Shown here piece after piece: positions 1 to 8,108 of a DNA stretch of 33,679 nt; positions within the stretch are counted from its first letter, which is position 1, and every line of letters begins with the position of its first letter. A program made the position numbers and the translations under genes. Source of the stretch: Actinomycetota bacterium (GTDB lineage: Bacteria > Actinomycetota > Thermoleophilia > Gaiellales > Gaiellaceae); the NCBI GenBank assembly GCA_005884945.1, contig VAYM01000110.1, positions 1 through 33,679 on the forward strand, read 5' to 3'. A model generated the notes under the pieces. The model had not been told where the DNA came from. It ran no database searches and saw only the letters and a list, made by a program, of their open reading frames with translations.

Positions 1-44
1 TGGTAGTAGCCGTCGGCGTAAAAGCTTCGTGGCGGACGAGGCAT
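1..44 (-). CDS. N-terminal fragment of a possible REP-associated/IS200-like (Y1) transposase
   Basis: An open frame starts with ATG at position 44 on the minus strand and runs off the left edge of the window. Only 14-15 residues are visible, reading MPRPPRSFYADGYYH. The pattern of M-x-R-x-R followed by a short loop and G-x-YH resembles the start of REP-associated tyrosine transposases (Y1_Tnp family), which often continue with V-T-x-R-G. No ribosome binding site is obvious. The fragment is too short to prove the family; it could equally be the start of an unrelated protein. The gene is divergent from the MOSC gene. Confidence 0.35.
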   Translation of the reverse strand, partial: MPRPPRSFYADGYY

Positions 45-157
45 TCGAACGATGATGCAGCTCACTGAGCGTGAGAGGACGCCGCGTTCGCCTTTTGGCA
101 CACATCCGTGACGAGGCCTGCGCGGTGCCTGGCACCGGGCCCCCCGAAAGGGTCGCG

Positions 158-163
158 TACGCT
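158..163 (+). promoter_or_regulatory. leaderless-type -10 box (TACGCT) of the MOSC gene
   Basis: TACGCT fits the TANNNT -10 pattern and ends 6 nt before the ATG at 170. This is the geometry expected for a leaderless actinobacterial transcript. There is no Shine-Dalgarno sequence in front of this ATG, which supports the reading and the choice of start. Confidence 0.45.
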
Positions 164-169
164 TCGGGC

Positions 170-967
170 ATGGCCGTCGTCAGCCGCATTTCGATCGCGC
201 CCGTCAAGGGGCTCGCGCTCGCGCATCCCGACGAGGTGCAGGTCGATACGACCGGCGTGCTCGCGAACCGGCGCTTCTACGTCGTCGACGACCGAGGTCG
301 CCGCTACGGACAGATCCGGAACGGACGCCTCGTGCAGATCCGCGCCGCGTACGACCCCGAGCGCGAGCACCTCGCGCTCACCTTCCCGGACGGAACGATT
401 GCCGAGGGGATCGTCGACCTCGCCGAAGAGACCACGACCGACTTCTACGGACGGCCCGTCAACGGCCGCGTCGTCGCAGGCCCATGGGCCACGGCGCTCT
501 CGGCCTGGTGCGGCCGCTCGCTCCGCCTCGTGCAACCGGCGGCCGGACAGGCCGTCGACCGCGCCCGCGGACACGTGTCCCTCGTCTCCGAGGCCTCCCT
601 GCGCGAGCTCGCGCGACAGGCGAACGAGAACGAGCCGGTCGACGGCCGCCGCTTCCGGATGCTGTTCCAGGCGGACGGCCTGCGAGCGCACGAGGAGGAC
701 ACGTGGCTCCGCCGGAAGGTCAGGATCGGCGAGGTACTCGTCCGCTTCCGCGGCGTCGTCGGCCGCTGCGCGATCACGACGCAGAACCCGGACACGGGCC
801 TGCCCGACTTCGACACCCTCCGCGTCCTCAACGCGTACCGCGGCCTGGACGCGAAGCGCGAGCTCCCGTTCGGCGTCTACGGCGAGGTGCTCGAGCCTGG
901 GCGCGTCCGCGTCGGTGACCTCGCCGAGCCACTCGAGCTCAGCCTTCTCGACGCAACGGCGTCGTAA
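170..967 (+). CDS. MOSC domain-containing protein (YcbX/mARC-like)
   Basis: A 265-residue protein with an N-terminal MOSC beta-barrel domain (residues 1-100, starting with an I-x-P-V-K-G-L motif) and a C-terminal MOSC domain (about 115-250). The family conserved cysteine is C200 in RCAITTQNPDTG, which matches the RC-x-x-T-x-x-P-x-x-G signature of YcbX and mARC proteins, where the cysteine ligates the molybdenum cofactor. It therefore probably binds Moco and acts in reduction or sulfur transfer; the substrate cannot be told from sequence. The frame is open further upstream to 71, but the ATG at 170 starts exactly at the domain and has a leaderless-type -10 box. The cupin gene follows 9 bp downstream. 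Confidence 0.88.
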   Translation: MAVVSRISIAPVKGLALAHPDEVQVDTTGVLANRRFYVVDDRGRRYGQIRNGRLVQIRAAYDPEREHLALTFPDGTIAEGIVDLAEETTTDFYGRPVNGRVVAGPWATALSAWCGRSLRLVQPAAGQAVDRARGHVSLVSEASLRELARQANENEPVDGRRFRMLFQADGLRAHEEDTWLRRKVRIGEVLVRFRGVVGRCAITTQNPDTGLPDFDTLRVLNAYRGLDAKRELPFGVYGEVLEPGRVRVGDLAEPLELSLLDATAS

Positions 968-970
968 ACT
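965..970 (+). promoter_or_regulatory. leaderless-type -10 box (TAAACT) of the cupin gene
   Basis: TAAACT begins with the TAA stop codon of the MOSC gene and ends 6 nt before the ATG at 977. The hexamer fits TANNNT and no Shine-Dalgarno sequence is present, so the cupin gene may be transcribed as a leaderless mRNA from its own promoter rather than only by read-through. Confidence 0.42.
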
Positions 971-976
971 CAACGG

Positions 977-1678
977 ATGGCGTCCGTCGTCCACCCGGAC
1001 GAGGTCGAGCCGCGGCGCGAGGGCAACGCCGAGGTTCGCACGACCTTCCATGCCGGCAACGGCTGCGAGCGGCTCGAGCAGCGCGTCGTCCGCGTCGCGA
1101 CCGGCCGGTCTCCGCGACGTCGCCTCGAGGACCAGCAGGAGATCCTGTACGTCGTCGAGGGCCGCGGAACCCTCGACCTCGACGGCGAGACGCACGCGCT
1201 GGAGCCGGACATGGGCGTCTACATCGCGCGCGGCGAGACGTACGCGATCGACGCGGACGACGGACTGACGCTCGTCTCCGTCGTCACCCCCGCGGACTGC
1301 GACTCCGCGAACGGGCAAAGGAAGGTAACCGTGCGTTTCGCAGACCAACCGGAGCTCGACGCCACGAGTGTCCGCACGTTTCGGTACCTCGTCAACGAGG
1401 AGGCCGGCTGCCCGGACGTGACGCAGTTCCTCGGCATCGTCCAGCCGAGCAAGGCGGCGGCGCATCACCATCCGTACGACGAGGTGGGATACATCGTCGA
1501 AGGCGAAGGAATAGCGCACATCGACGGGGCGGAAACGCCGATCCGCGCAGGCTCATGCTTCCACCTGGAGCCGCGGCAACCGCACACGATCGAGAACTCG
1601 GGCACCGGGCCGATGCGGATCCTAGGCGTCTTCCACCCATCCGGCAGTCCTGCGGAGGCGTATGAGGAGAAACAATGA
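977..1678 (+). CDS. bicupin (two cupin domains), one domain degenerate
   Basis: A 233-residue protein made of two cupin barrels, about residues 30-110 and 140-225. The C-terminal barrel keeps a full metal site: the HHHPYDE stretch followed by G-Y-I-V-E-G-E-G gives the H-x-H and E ligands of motif 1, and PRQPH gives the histidine of motif 2. The N-terminal barrel has the fold signature (EILYVVEGRG) but lacks the histidines, so it is probably structural. The substrate is unknown. Bicupins occur among dioxygenases, isomerases and ureidoglycine aminohydrolase-like enzymes. It sits just upstream of the Liv-type importer, 48 bp before its binding-protein gene, so a role on the imported compound is possible but inferred. 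Confidence 0.82.
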   Translation: MASVVHPDEVEPRREGNAEVRTTFHAGNGCERLEQRVVRVATGRSPRRRLEDQQEILYVVEGRGTLDLDGETHALEPDMGVYIARGETYAIDADDGLTLVSVVTPADCDSANGQRKVTVRFADQPELDATSVRTFRYLVNEEAGCPDVTQFLGIVQPSKAAAHHHPYDEVGYIVEGEGIAHIDGAETPIRAGSCFHLEPRQPHTIENSGTGPMRILGVFHPSGSPAEAYEEKQ

Positions 1679-1726
1679 GCCGCGGACGGCGTCAGAGTCG
1701 GTAGAGAACCCACAAGGAGGAGTGGA

Positions 1727-2950
1727 ATGAGGAAGAGGATCGGGCTGGCGTTGGGGGTGGCGCTCGTCGCGGCGGCAGCAGCGGTCGCGGCGACCGTCGG
1801 GGGATCGGCTTCGCCTGCGTCGGCGATGGCGCTCGCACCGTCGTGCAAGAACGCGAAGATCGCGCTCACCGGCCCGTACACGGGGCCGGCCGGCACGGCG
1901 GGGCTCGACCAGCGGAACTGGGGCCGGTTGTTCGTCAGCTACTGGAACGGCAAGAAGGCGATCCCGGGCGTCCCGAAGGGCATGAAGCGCACGCACCTGA
2001 CGACGGTCGAGGACGACACGCAGCTCAACCCGCAGGTCGCCGCGACGGTCGCGACGAAGTACAAGTCCGACTCCTCGCTGCTAGCCGTCAACGGCTTCTC
2101 GGGAAGCCAGGAGAACGTCGCCGGTGGCCCGATCCTCGCAAAGGCGGGGATCGCGTTCGTCTCGGGCTCGGCGACGCGCTCAAGCCTCACGGTGGCGAGC
2201 TCGCCCGACGGCAAGGGCATCGCGGGTCACTTCTTCCGCGTCGTGCCGAACGACAACTTCCAGGCAGCGGTCGACGTCAAGTTCATGATGAAGAAGCTCG
2301 GGATCAAGAAGGGCAACACGGTCATGACCGTCGACTCGGCGGAGGCGTATTCCGTTCCGCTGATCACGCTTGCGTCGTCGCTCTTCCGCAAGGCCGGGGT
2401 GAAGGTCGACCGTGAGTCGCAGCCCGCCTCGCAGACGGACTTCACGTCGCTCGCGGGGAAGGCCGTGGCCGTGCGCGCGAAGGGCGTCATGTTCGCGAGC
2501 CAGGTCGCGTCGAACGCGCAGCTCTTCAGCGACCAGCTGAAGGCCGCCGGCTTCAACGGCAAGTTCATCGGGACGGACGGGACGTTCGACTCGTCGCAGT
2601 TCAAGTTCCCGGGTGCCTACATCTCGTCGTTCAGCCTCGATGTGACGAAGGTCAGGGCCGACCGGTCGATCGTCGCCGACTTCACGCACAGGTTCGGCAA
2701 GACGATCAACTTCGGCGCTCCGTCATGGGTCGCGGTCCAGGTGCTCGCGATGGCGATCTCGAAGTCCTGCGCGGACGGAAAGGTCAGTCGCGCCGAGGTG
2801 CTGAAGAACGTACGCAAGGTGAAGATGACGAAGTCGCTGCTGGGCAAGCCGGTCGCCTTCCTCCCGAACGGCGACGTGAAGGGCGGCATCAACTTCTCGA
2901 TCTTCAAGATCGCGGAAGACCACAGCTACCAGCTCGTGCAAGCGGGCTGA
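1727..2950 (+). CDS. livK-like: branched-chain amino acid-type ABC transporter substrate-binding protein
   Basis: A 407-residue exported binding protein of the Leu/Ile/Val family (periplasmic binding protein fold I). It has a signal peptide with a basic start and a hydrophobic core to about residue 24, and a likely signal peptidase I site after A-S-A (about residue 33). The mature part opens with the family pattern KIALTGPYTG. Two cysteines (near residues 39 and 348) could form a disulfide. I see no good lipobox, which is unusual for a Gram-positive binding protein. A strong GGAGG at 1716-1720, 6 nt before the ATG, fixes the start. It heads the importer genes and is separated from the first permease by a strong hairpin, which often raises the level of the binding protein over the membrane subunits. 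Confidence 0.93.
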   Translation: MRKRIGLALGVALVAAAAAVAATVGGSASPASAMALAPSCKNAKIALTGPYTGPAGTAGLDQRNWGRLFVSYWNGKKAIPGVPKGMKRTHLTTVEDDTQLNPQVAATVATKYKSDSSLLAVNGFSGSQENVAGGPILAKAGIAFVSGSATRSSLTVASSPDGKGIAGHFFRVVPNDNFQAAVDVKFMMKKLGIKKGNTVMTVDSAEAYSVPLITLASSLFRKAGVKVDRESQPASQTDFTSLAGKAVAVRAKGVMFASQVASNAQLFSDQLKAAGFNGKFIGTDGTFDSSQFKFPGAYISSFSLDVTKVRADRSIVADFTHRFGKTINFGAPSWVAVQVLAMAISKSCADGKVSRAEVLKNVRKVKMTKSLLGKPVAFLPNGDVKGGINFSIFKIAEDHSYQLVQAG

Positions 2951-2962
2951 TCCAAGTCACTG

Positions 2963-2994
2963 CGTGCGGCCCACCCGACGTGGTGGGCCGCACG
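2963..2994 (+). terminator. 13-bp hairpin between binding-protein and permease genes
   Basis: A perfect inverted repeat with a 13-bp GC-rich stem (2963-2975 with 2982-2994) and a 6-nt loop, starting 13 bp after the binding-protein stop codon. There is no U-tract behind it. It could be a partial terminator or an mRNA-stabilising structure that gives unequal expression across the transporter operon. Confidence 0.65.
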
Positions 2995-3018
2995 TGGGTG
3001 TGAGAGCCTTCGTCGCGG

Positions 3019-3990
3019 ATGGGCGGCATCCATCTTCTCGCCGGCTTCGACTCGTTCACGCTGACGTGGCCCTACTTCTTCGACCAGCTCGTTGCGGGAC
3101 TGACGCTGGGGAGCCTGTACGCCCTGCTCGCGCTCGGCTACTCGATGGTCTACGGGATCCTGAAGCTCCTCAACTTCGCGCACGGCGAGGTCTTCATGAT
3201 CGGCTCGTACATCGGGTACTTCGTGCTGACTGCGCTCGGAGGGGCGGCTAGTCCGGACGTCCCGATCGTCGTCCTGTTGCTGCTCATGTTCGCGGCCGGA
3301 ATGCTCGGTTCCGGTCTCCTCGGCGTCGCGATCGAGCGCTTTGCCTACCGACCGCTGCGAAGCGCGCCGCGCATCGCGCCGCTGATCAGCGCGCTCGGCG
3401 TCTCGTTCTTCCTCCAGCAGCTCGCGACGCTGCTGTTCGGCTCGATCCCGAAGCAGTACAACACGTTCGGCCTCCACAACGGCTCGCTGTTCAACCGGAT
3501 CACGCTCGGCAACTTCCAGATCCAGTACATGCAGCTGATCGTGGTCGTGTCCGCGGTCGTGCTGATGCTCGCGCTCACGCAGCTCGTTGCACGCACCAAG
3601 GTCGGGCGGGCGATGCGCGCGACATCGTTCGACCTGGAAGCGGCGTCGATGATGGGCATCGACATCGACCGCGTGATCATGTTCACGTTCTTCGTCGGGT
3701 CGGCGCTCGCCGGCGCGGGCGGCGTCATGAACGGGCTCATCTTCCAGAACGTGAACGCGTACGTTGGCTTCAACGCCGGCCTGAAGGCGTTCACCGCCGC
3801 CGTCGTCGGCGGGATCGGAAGCATCAAGGGCGCGATGTTCGGCGGGTTGACGATCGGCGTCGCGCAGGCGTTCGCAACCGGCTACCTCTCGTCGGCGTAC
3901 CAGGACGTGATCGTGTTCGCGCTCCTCGTCGTCATCCTGCTCATGCGACCTACCGGCCTCTTCGGGACGCCGGCCCTACAGAAGGTCTGA
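3019..3990 (+). CDS. livH: branched-chain amino acid ABC transporter permease (LivH type)
   Basis: A 323-residue polytopic membrane protein. It carries the LivH hallmarks: GLTLGSLYALLALGYSMVYGIL followed by NFAHGEVFM near residues 30-60, and the C-terminal FTAAVVGGIGSIKGAMFGG region that contacts the ATPase. It ends with the usual R-P-x-G-L-F-G motif. The in-frame TGA at 3001 limits the start to ATG 3019. It has no clear ribosome binding site of its own. Its stop overlaps the start of the next permease gene (TGATG at 3988-3992), so translation is coupled. Together with the next protein it should form the membrane channel of the importer. Confidence 0.95.
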   Translation: MGGIHLLAGFDSFTLTWPYFFDQLVAGLTLGSLYALLALGYSMVYGILKLLNFAHGEVFMIGSYIGYFVLTALGGAASPDVPIVVLLLLMFAAGMLGSGLLGVAIERFAYRPLRSAPRIAPLISALGVSFFLQQLATLLFGSIPKQYNTFGLHNGSLFNRITLGNFQIQYMQLIVVVSAVVLMLALTQLVARTKVGRAMRATSFDLEAASMMGIDIDRVIMFTFFVGSALAGAGGVMNGLIFQNVNAYVGFNAGLKAFTAAVVGGIGSIKGAMFGGLTIGVAQAFATGYLSSAYQDVIVFALLVVILLMRPTGLFGTPALQKV

Positions 3991-5483
3991 TGGAAGCCGA
4001 AGCACCGGGCCCGCAGATCGGCGCCGACGAGTGGGTCGCGCGGTCCGGCGAGCGCCGTCAGGCCGGAGCGCTCGGACGCGCCCGGCTCTGGGCGGAACGA
4101 CTGCCGCGGCCCGTCCTCGTCGCAGGAGCCGCCGCGGTCGTCGCCCTCGTCGCGCTCGTGCCGGTGATGACGACGGACGACTACGTCCTACGCGTCGGGG
4201 TCGTCTCGTTGATCTTCGCGCTGCTGGCGCTCGGCCTGAACGTCTCCGTCGGATTCGCGGGATTGCTCGACCTCGGCTACGTGGCGTTCTACGGCTTCGG
4301 CGCGTACGGGTACGCGATGCTCTCGTCGTCGAAGTTCGGCGTGCACTGGGCGCTCTGGGAGTCGCTGCCAGTCATCCTGGCGACGTCGGTCCTCGTCGGC
4401 TTCCTGCTCGCGCTGCCGTCACGTCGGCTCGTCGGGGACTACCTCGCGATCGTCACGCTCTTCTTCGGCCAGATCTTCTACACGATCGCCGTGCAGGGAT
4501 ACCGCGTGCCGCTGATCAAGATCCACGGGTCGCACGACATCACCGGCGGCCCGAACGGCATCGCCGACGTCGACGACTTCCACTTCTTCGGCGTCCACCT
4601 GACGACGAACAAGGCGTACTACTGGTTCTCCCTCGCCGCGGTCGTGCTCGTCTTCGCCGCGCTCCACTTCCTCAACCACTCGCGAACCGGCCGCGCGTGG
4701 CGCGCGCACCGCGACGACCCGCTCGCGACGCAGCTGATGGGGATGCCGGTGAACTGGCTGAAGCTGCTCGCGATCGCGGTCGGCGCGAGCGTCGGCGCGC
4801 TCGCGGGAACGATCAACGCCGCGTCCCTCCACGGCTCGTTTCCCGACGACTACAACACGCCGGTCCTGATCACGATCTACGCGATGGTGATCCTCGGCGG
4901 CGCCGGGAGCCTCCTCGGCGTCGTCGTCGGCGCGCTCACCGTGAACGTTCTCCTGGAAGTCCTGCGCACGCCGGACCACGCGCGCTGGATCCTGTACATC
5001 GCCATCCTGCTCGCGCTCGTCGCCAAGGTGCGCCCGTGGCGGAGGCTCGCCGCCGTGCTCGTCGCGACGGTCGCCTTCGGGATCGCGCTGCACGCGATCG
5101 TCGCCGCGGCGTGGCCGCGCGGCGTCCACGGTCTCGTCTCCATCAGCGGCACGGACTTCAGCAAGGGCGGCTGGCTCGGCTGGGGCCTTCGCCACTGGCT
5201 CGTCCTGCCGGGGCGCACGTACGAGCAGGGCCAGTACACGTGGTTCAACGTCGCGCTCGTCGCGCTCATCGGGCTCGTGCTCGCGCTGACGATGCTCCGC
5301 GGCTGGGCGCGCTGGGTCGTCCTCGTCCCGACGCTCTGGCTCGCGGCGCTCGTGTGGGAGACGCGGCTCGTGGAGGAGGGGACCGGGCCGACCAGGTTCC
5401 TGCTGCTCGGTGCGATCCTCGTCGTGCTGATGGCCGCGCGGCCGCAAGGTCTCCTCGGCACGCAACGCGTCGAGATCCTCTGA
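3990..5483 (+). CDS. livM: branched-chain amino acid ABC transporter permease (LivM type)
   Basis: A 497-residue membrane protein, longer than a typical LivM (about 320-420). The core at residues 55-340 carries the family motifs GLNVSVGFAGLLDLGYVAFYG, TGGPNGI and the loop ending in ITIYAMVILGGAGSLLG. About 40 soluble residues precede the first helix, and an extra C-terminal stretch of about 150 residues adds two or more further membrane segments; the protein ends in the typical A-R-P-Q-G-L-L-G motif. The start overlaps livH and the stop overlaps the next gene by 1 bp, so the permease pair and the ATPase are translationally coupled. Confidence 0.94.
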   Translation: MEAEAPGPQIGADEWVARSGERRQAGALGRARLWAERLPRPVLVAGAAAVVALVALVPVMTTDDYVLRVGVVSLIFALLALGLNVSVGFAGLLDLGYVAFYGFGAYGYAMLSSSKFGVHWALWESLPVILATSVLVGFLLALPSRRLVGDYLAIVTLFFGQIFYTIAVQGYRVPLIKIHGSHDITGGPNGIADVDDFHFFGVHLTTNKAYYWFSLAAVVLVFAALHFLNHSRTGRAWRAHRDDPLATQLMGMPVNWLKLLAIAVGASVGALAGTINAASLHGSFPDDYNTPVLITIYAMVILGGAGSLLGVVVGALTVNVLLEVLRTPDHARWILYIAILLALVAKVRPWRRLAAVLVATVAFGIALHAIVAAAWPRGVHGLVSISGTDFSKGGWLGWGLRHWLVLPGRTYEQGQYTWFNVALVALIGLVLALTMLRGWARWVVLVPTLWLAALVWETRLVEEGTGPTRFLLLGAILVVLMAARPQGLLGTQRVEIL

Positions 5484-6210
5484 TGGCCGCGCCGCTGCTC
5501 GAGCTCGAAGGCGTGTCCAAGGCGTTCGGCGGCCTGCAGGTGATCGACAAGCTCGACCTCGCAGTCGGCGAGCGGGAGATCGTGAGCGTCATCGGGCCGA
5601 ACGGCGCCGGCAAGACGACCGTGTTCAACCTGATCACCGGCGTCTACCGCGTCGACAGGGGCGAGATCAGGCTCGGCGGCGACAACCTCGTCGGCCTCTC
5701 GCCGCACCGGATCACGCGCCGCGGCGTCGCGCGCACGTTCCAGACGCTGCGTCTGTTCCTGAACATGTCCGTGAAGGAGAACGTGATGGCCGCCGCGTAC
5801 GGCCACACGCGTGCGGGCGTCGTGCGCTCGATCCTCCGCACGCCGGGCCAGCGGCGGGAGGAGCGCGAGATCGAACGGCTCGCGGAGGAACGGCTCGCAT
5901 TCTTCGGCGACCGCCTGATGGGCTACCGCTGGAACCAGCCCGCGTACAGCCTCTCGTACGCGAACCGGCGCCGGCTCGAGATCGCGCGGGCGACGGCGAC
6001 GAGCCCGCGCATCCTGCTGCTGGACGAGCCCGCGGCGGGGATGAATCCCTCGTGATCGAGCACGACGTGCACGTCGTCGAAGGGATCTCCGACGGCGTCG
6101 TCGCCCTCGACCACGGCGTCAAGATCGCCGAGGGATCCTTCGACGAGGTCGCGACGAACGAGCGCGTCGTCGAGGCGTATCTCGGCTTGCGCGCGGCGGA
6201 GACGAAATGA
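5483..6210 (+). pseudogene. livG: livG-like ABC ATPase gene broken by an internal deletion and frameshift
   Basis: From ATG 5483 the frame encodes a LivG-type ATPase with Walker A GPNGAGKTT, the LSYAN-RRRLEIARA signature, Walker B LLLDEP and the D-loop GMNP, then stops at TGA 6053-6055 after only 190 residues. The missing C-terminus reappears in another frame at 6049-6207, where it reads LVIEHDVHVVEG and continues to the usual LivG end, with a TGA that overlaps the next ATG. About 20 codons between the D-loop and the H-loop histidine are absent and the frame is shifted. Both halves keep LivG sequence and codon bias, so the lesion is recent or is an assembly error. If real, the 190-residue product lacks the switch histidine and should not support transport by itself. 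Confidence 0.85.
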
Positions 6211-6914
6211 GCGCGCTGCTCGAGCTCTCCGGAATCAACACGTACTACGGGCAGATGCACATCCTGCAGGACGTCAGCCTGAAGATCGGCGAAGGCGAGC
6301 TCGTCTCGCTCCTCGGCGGCAATGCGTCGGGCAAGTCGACGACGCTGAAGACGATCCTCGGGATCGTGCCGGCGCGCACGGGCAACGTGAGGTTCGGCGG
6401 CGAGGACGTCACGGCGAGGCGCACGAGCTACCGCATCGGACGCGGGATGGCGATCGTCCCCGAGAACCGACGGCTGTTCGCGCCGATGACCGTGCTCGAG
6501 AACCTCGAGATGGGCGCGTACCTGCAGGGCGACGGGATGAAGGAGGGCCTCGAGCGCGTCTACTCGCTGTTCCCGATCGTCTACGAGCGCCGCCAGCAGC
6601 TCGCAGGCACGCTCTCCGGCGGGGAGCAGCAGATGGTGGCGATGCGGCGTGCGCTGATGTCGCGGCCGAAGCTGCTCCTGATGGACGAGCCCTCGATGGG
6701 TCTCGCGCCGATCCTGGTCGAGAGGAGCTTCGAGATCATCCAGCAGGTGCACGCCTCGGGCGTCGCGATGCTCGTCGTCGAGCAGAATGCGAACATGGCG
6801 CTCTCGATCGCAGACCGCGGCTACGTCCTCTCGACCGGGCGGCTCGTCCTCGAGGGAGCGGCGAAGGAGCTGCTCGCGCACGAGGATCTCCGGAAGGCCT
6901 ACCTTGGCCGTTAG
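6207..6914 (+). CDS. livF: branched-chain amino acid ABC transporter ATP-binding protein (LivF type)
   Basis: A 235-residue ATPase of the LivF family, of normal length. Visible motifs are Walker A GGNASGKST (residues 37-45, with G-N-A-S in place of the usual P-N-G-A), the signature LSGGEQQMVAMRRAL, Walker B LLLMDEPSMGLAP and the late VVEQN segment, where LivF has Q instead of the switch histidine. It should pair with LivG to power the LivH/LivM channel at the membrane. The start overlaps the livG remnant by 4 bp (ATGA). The stop lies 8 bp inside the aminotransferase gene, so the two are coupled. Confidence 0.94.
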   Translation: MSALLELSGINTYYGQMHILQDVSLKIGEGELVSLLGGNASGKSTTLKTILGIVPARTGNVRFGGEDVTARRTSYRIGRGMAIVPENRRLFAPMTVLENLEMGAYLQGDGMKEGLERVYSLFPIVYERRQQLAGTLSGGEQQMVAMRRALMSRPKLLLMDEPSMGLAPILVERSFEIIQQVHASGVAMLVVEQNANMALSIADRGYVLSTGRLVLEGAAKELLAHEDLRKAYLGR

Positions 6915-8067
6915 CACCGAGACGCTGGCCGCGCGCTGCCGCCACCGGTTCCCGATCTTCGAACACCGCGTCTACATCAACTCGTGCGCGCAGGGCGCGC
7001 TGTCGGACTCGGTACGCGCAGCGTACGAGCAGTATCTGCGCGACTGGGATGAGTACGGCGCGCCGTGGGAATACTGGGTCGAGCGCGGGGAGGCCGCGCG
7101 CGCGACGTTCGCCGACCTCGTCAACGCGGCGCCGGACGAGGTTGCAGTCACGACCTCGGAGTCGGCCGGCGTCGCGGCCCTCGCGAGCGGCCTCCGTTAC
7201 GCCCGCCGCTCGAAGGTCGTCATCACCGACTGGGAGTTCCCGACGATCGGACAGATCTGGCACGCGCAGGAGTCGCGGGGCGCGCGCGTCGTCCACGTCC
7301 CTGCCGGCACCGACGGGACGATTCCGATCGAGCACTTCGAGCGCGCGATCGACGACGACACGCTGATCGTCTCGATTACGCACGTCTGTTACCGCAACGG
7401 CGCGATGATCGACGTCCCCGCGGTGGTCGAGCTCGCGCACGAGCGCGGCGCATACGTGCTCCTCGACGTGTATCAGTCGATCGGCTCGCTGCCGATCGAC
7501 GTGAAGGGGCTGGGCGTCGACTTCCTCGGCGCGGGCGTGCTCAAGTACCTGCTCGGCTCCGCGGGCCTCGGCTTCTTCTACTGCCGGCGCGAGCTCGTGG
7601 ACAAGGCGTGGCCGACCGCGACCGGTTGGTTCGCGGACGAGAACATCTTCGAGATGGACCACACGGACTACTCCCCGGCGCCGACCGCCTCGCGCTTCCA
7701 GTCCGGGACGCCGCCGATCCCTGCGATCTACGCCGGCATCGCGGGGATGGAGCTGATGAAGGAGATCGGGATCGCGGAGACGCGCGAGCACGTGCTCGAG
7801 CTGCAGCAGCGGCTGATCGACGGCCTCGACGAGCTCAAAGCGGTCCTCGTCACGCCGCGCGTTCCCGAACGGCGCGGTGCGCTGGTCTGCGTCAAGTCCA
7901 CGGACGTGCCGGCGCTCGTGCGCGCGCTGGACGCGGAGGGGATCGTCATATCCGAGCGCGACTCGAATCTTCGGATCGCGCCGCACGCGTACAACACCGC
8001 CGACGACATCGACGCGGTGCTCGCAGCGCTCGAGCGTCACCGCAGCCTGCTCGCAGCCGCGGGTTAG
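6904..8067 (+). CDS. class V aminotransferase (PLP-dependent, cysteine desulfurase-like fold)
   Basis: A 387-residue fold-type I PLP enzyme. The expected PLP residues are visible: D188 in YVLLDVYQS (pyridine nitrogen), Q191, and K214 in GAGVLKYLLG, which takes the place of the Schiff-base lysine in the family. A TTSESAGV segment near residue 84 fits the phosphate-binding loop. The substrate is not evident; relatives include kynureninase-like, isopenicillin-N-epimerase-like and selenocysteine lyase-like enzymes. I chose TTG 6904 because it begins just before the homologous region, has GGAAGG 6 nt upstream, and overlaps the livF end in the manner of this operon; the frame is open further upstream inside livF. 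Its place at the end of the importer operon suggests it acts on the imported amino compound. Confidence 0.88.
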   Translation: MAVSTETLAARCRHRFPIFEHRVYINSCAQGALSDSVRAAYEQYLRDWDEYGAPWEYWVERGEAARATFADLVNAAPDEVAVTTSESAGVAALASGLRYARRSKVVITDWEFPTIGQIWHAQESRGARVVHVPAGTDGTIPIEHFERAIDDDTLIVSITHVCYRNGAMIDVPAVVELAHERGAYVLLDVYQSIGSLPIDVKGLGVDFLGAGVLKYLLGSAGLGFFYCRRELVDKAWPTATGWFADENIFEMDHTDYSPAPTASRFQSGTPPIPAIYAGIAGMELMKEIGIAETREHVLELQQRLIDGLDELKAVLVTPRVPERRGALVCVKSTDVPALVRALDAEGIVISERDSNLRIAPHAYNTADDIDAVLAALERHRSLLAAAG

Positions 8068-8108
8068 TCGAGGGTTAGCGGCTCGGCCGAGACTCCATCC
8101 TGTCGGAG

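Noticed and set aside
62-1519. Long minus-strand open frame of 485 codons across the MOSC and cupin genes
   Set aside because: Antisense shadow of two real genes in GC-rich DNA. The product is a low-complexity Arg/Asp/Val-rich chain with no domain, while the plus strand shows clear MOSC and cupin motifs.
1727-2950. Binding protein as a lipoprotein
   Set aside because: The cysteine near residue 39 is preceded by L-A-P-S and lies well after the hydrophobic core. This is a poor lipobox; a signal peptidase I site after A-S-A fits better.
4031-6055. A continuous frame of 674 codons joining livM and livG regions
   Set aside because: The first two thirds are an out-of-frame Arg-rich reading of livM. 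Only the part from ATG 5483 is LivG.
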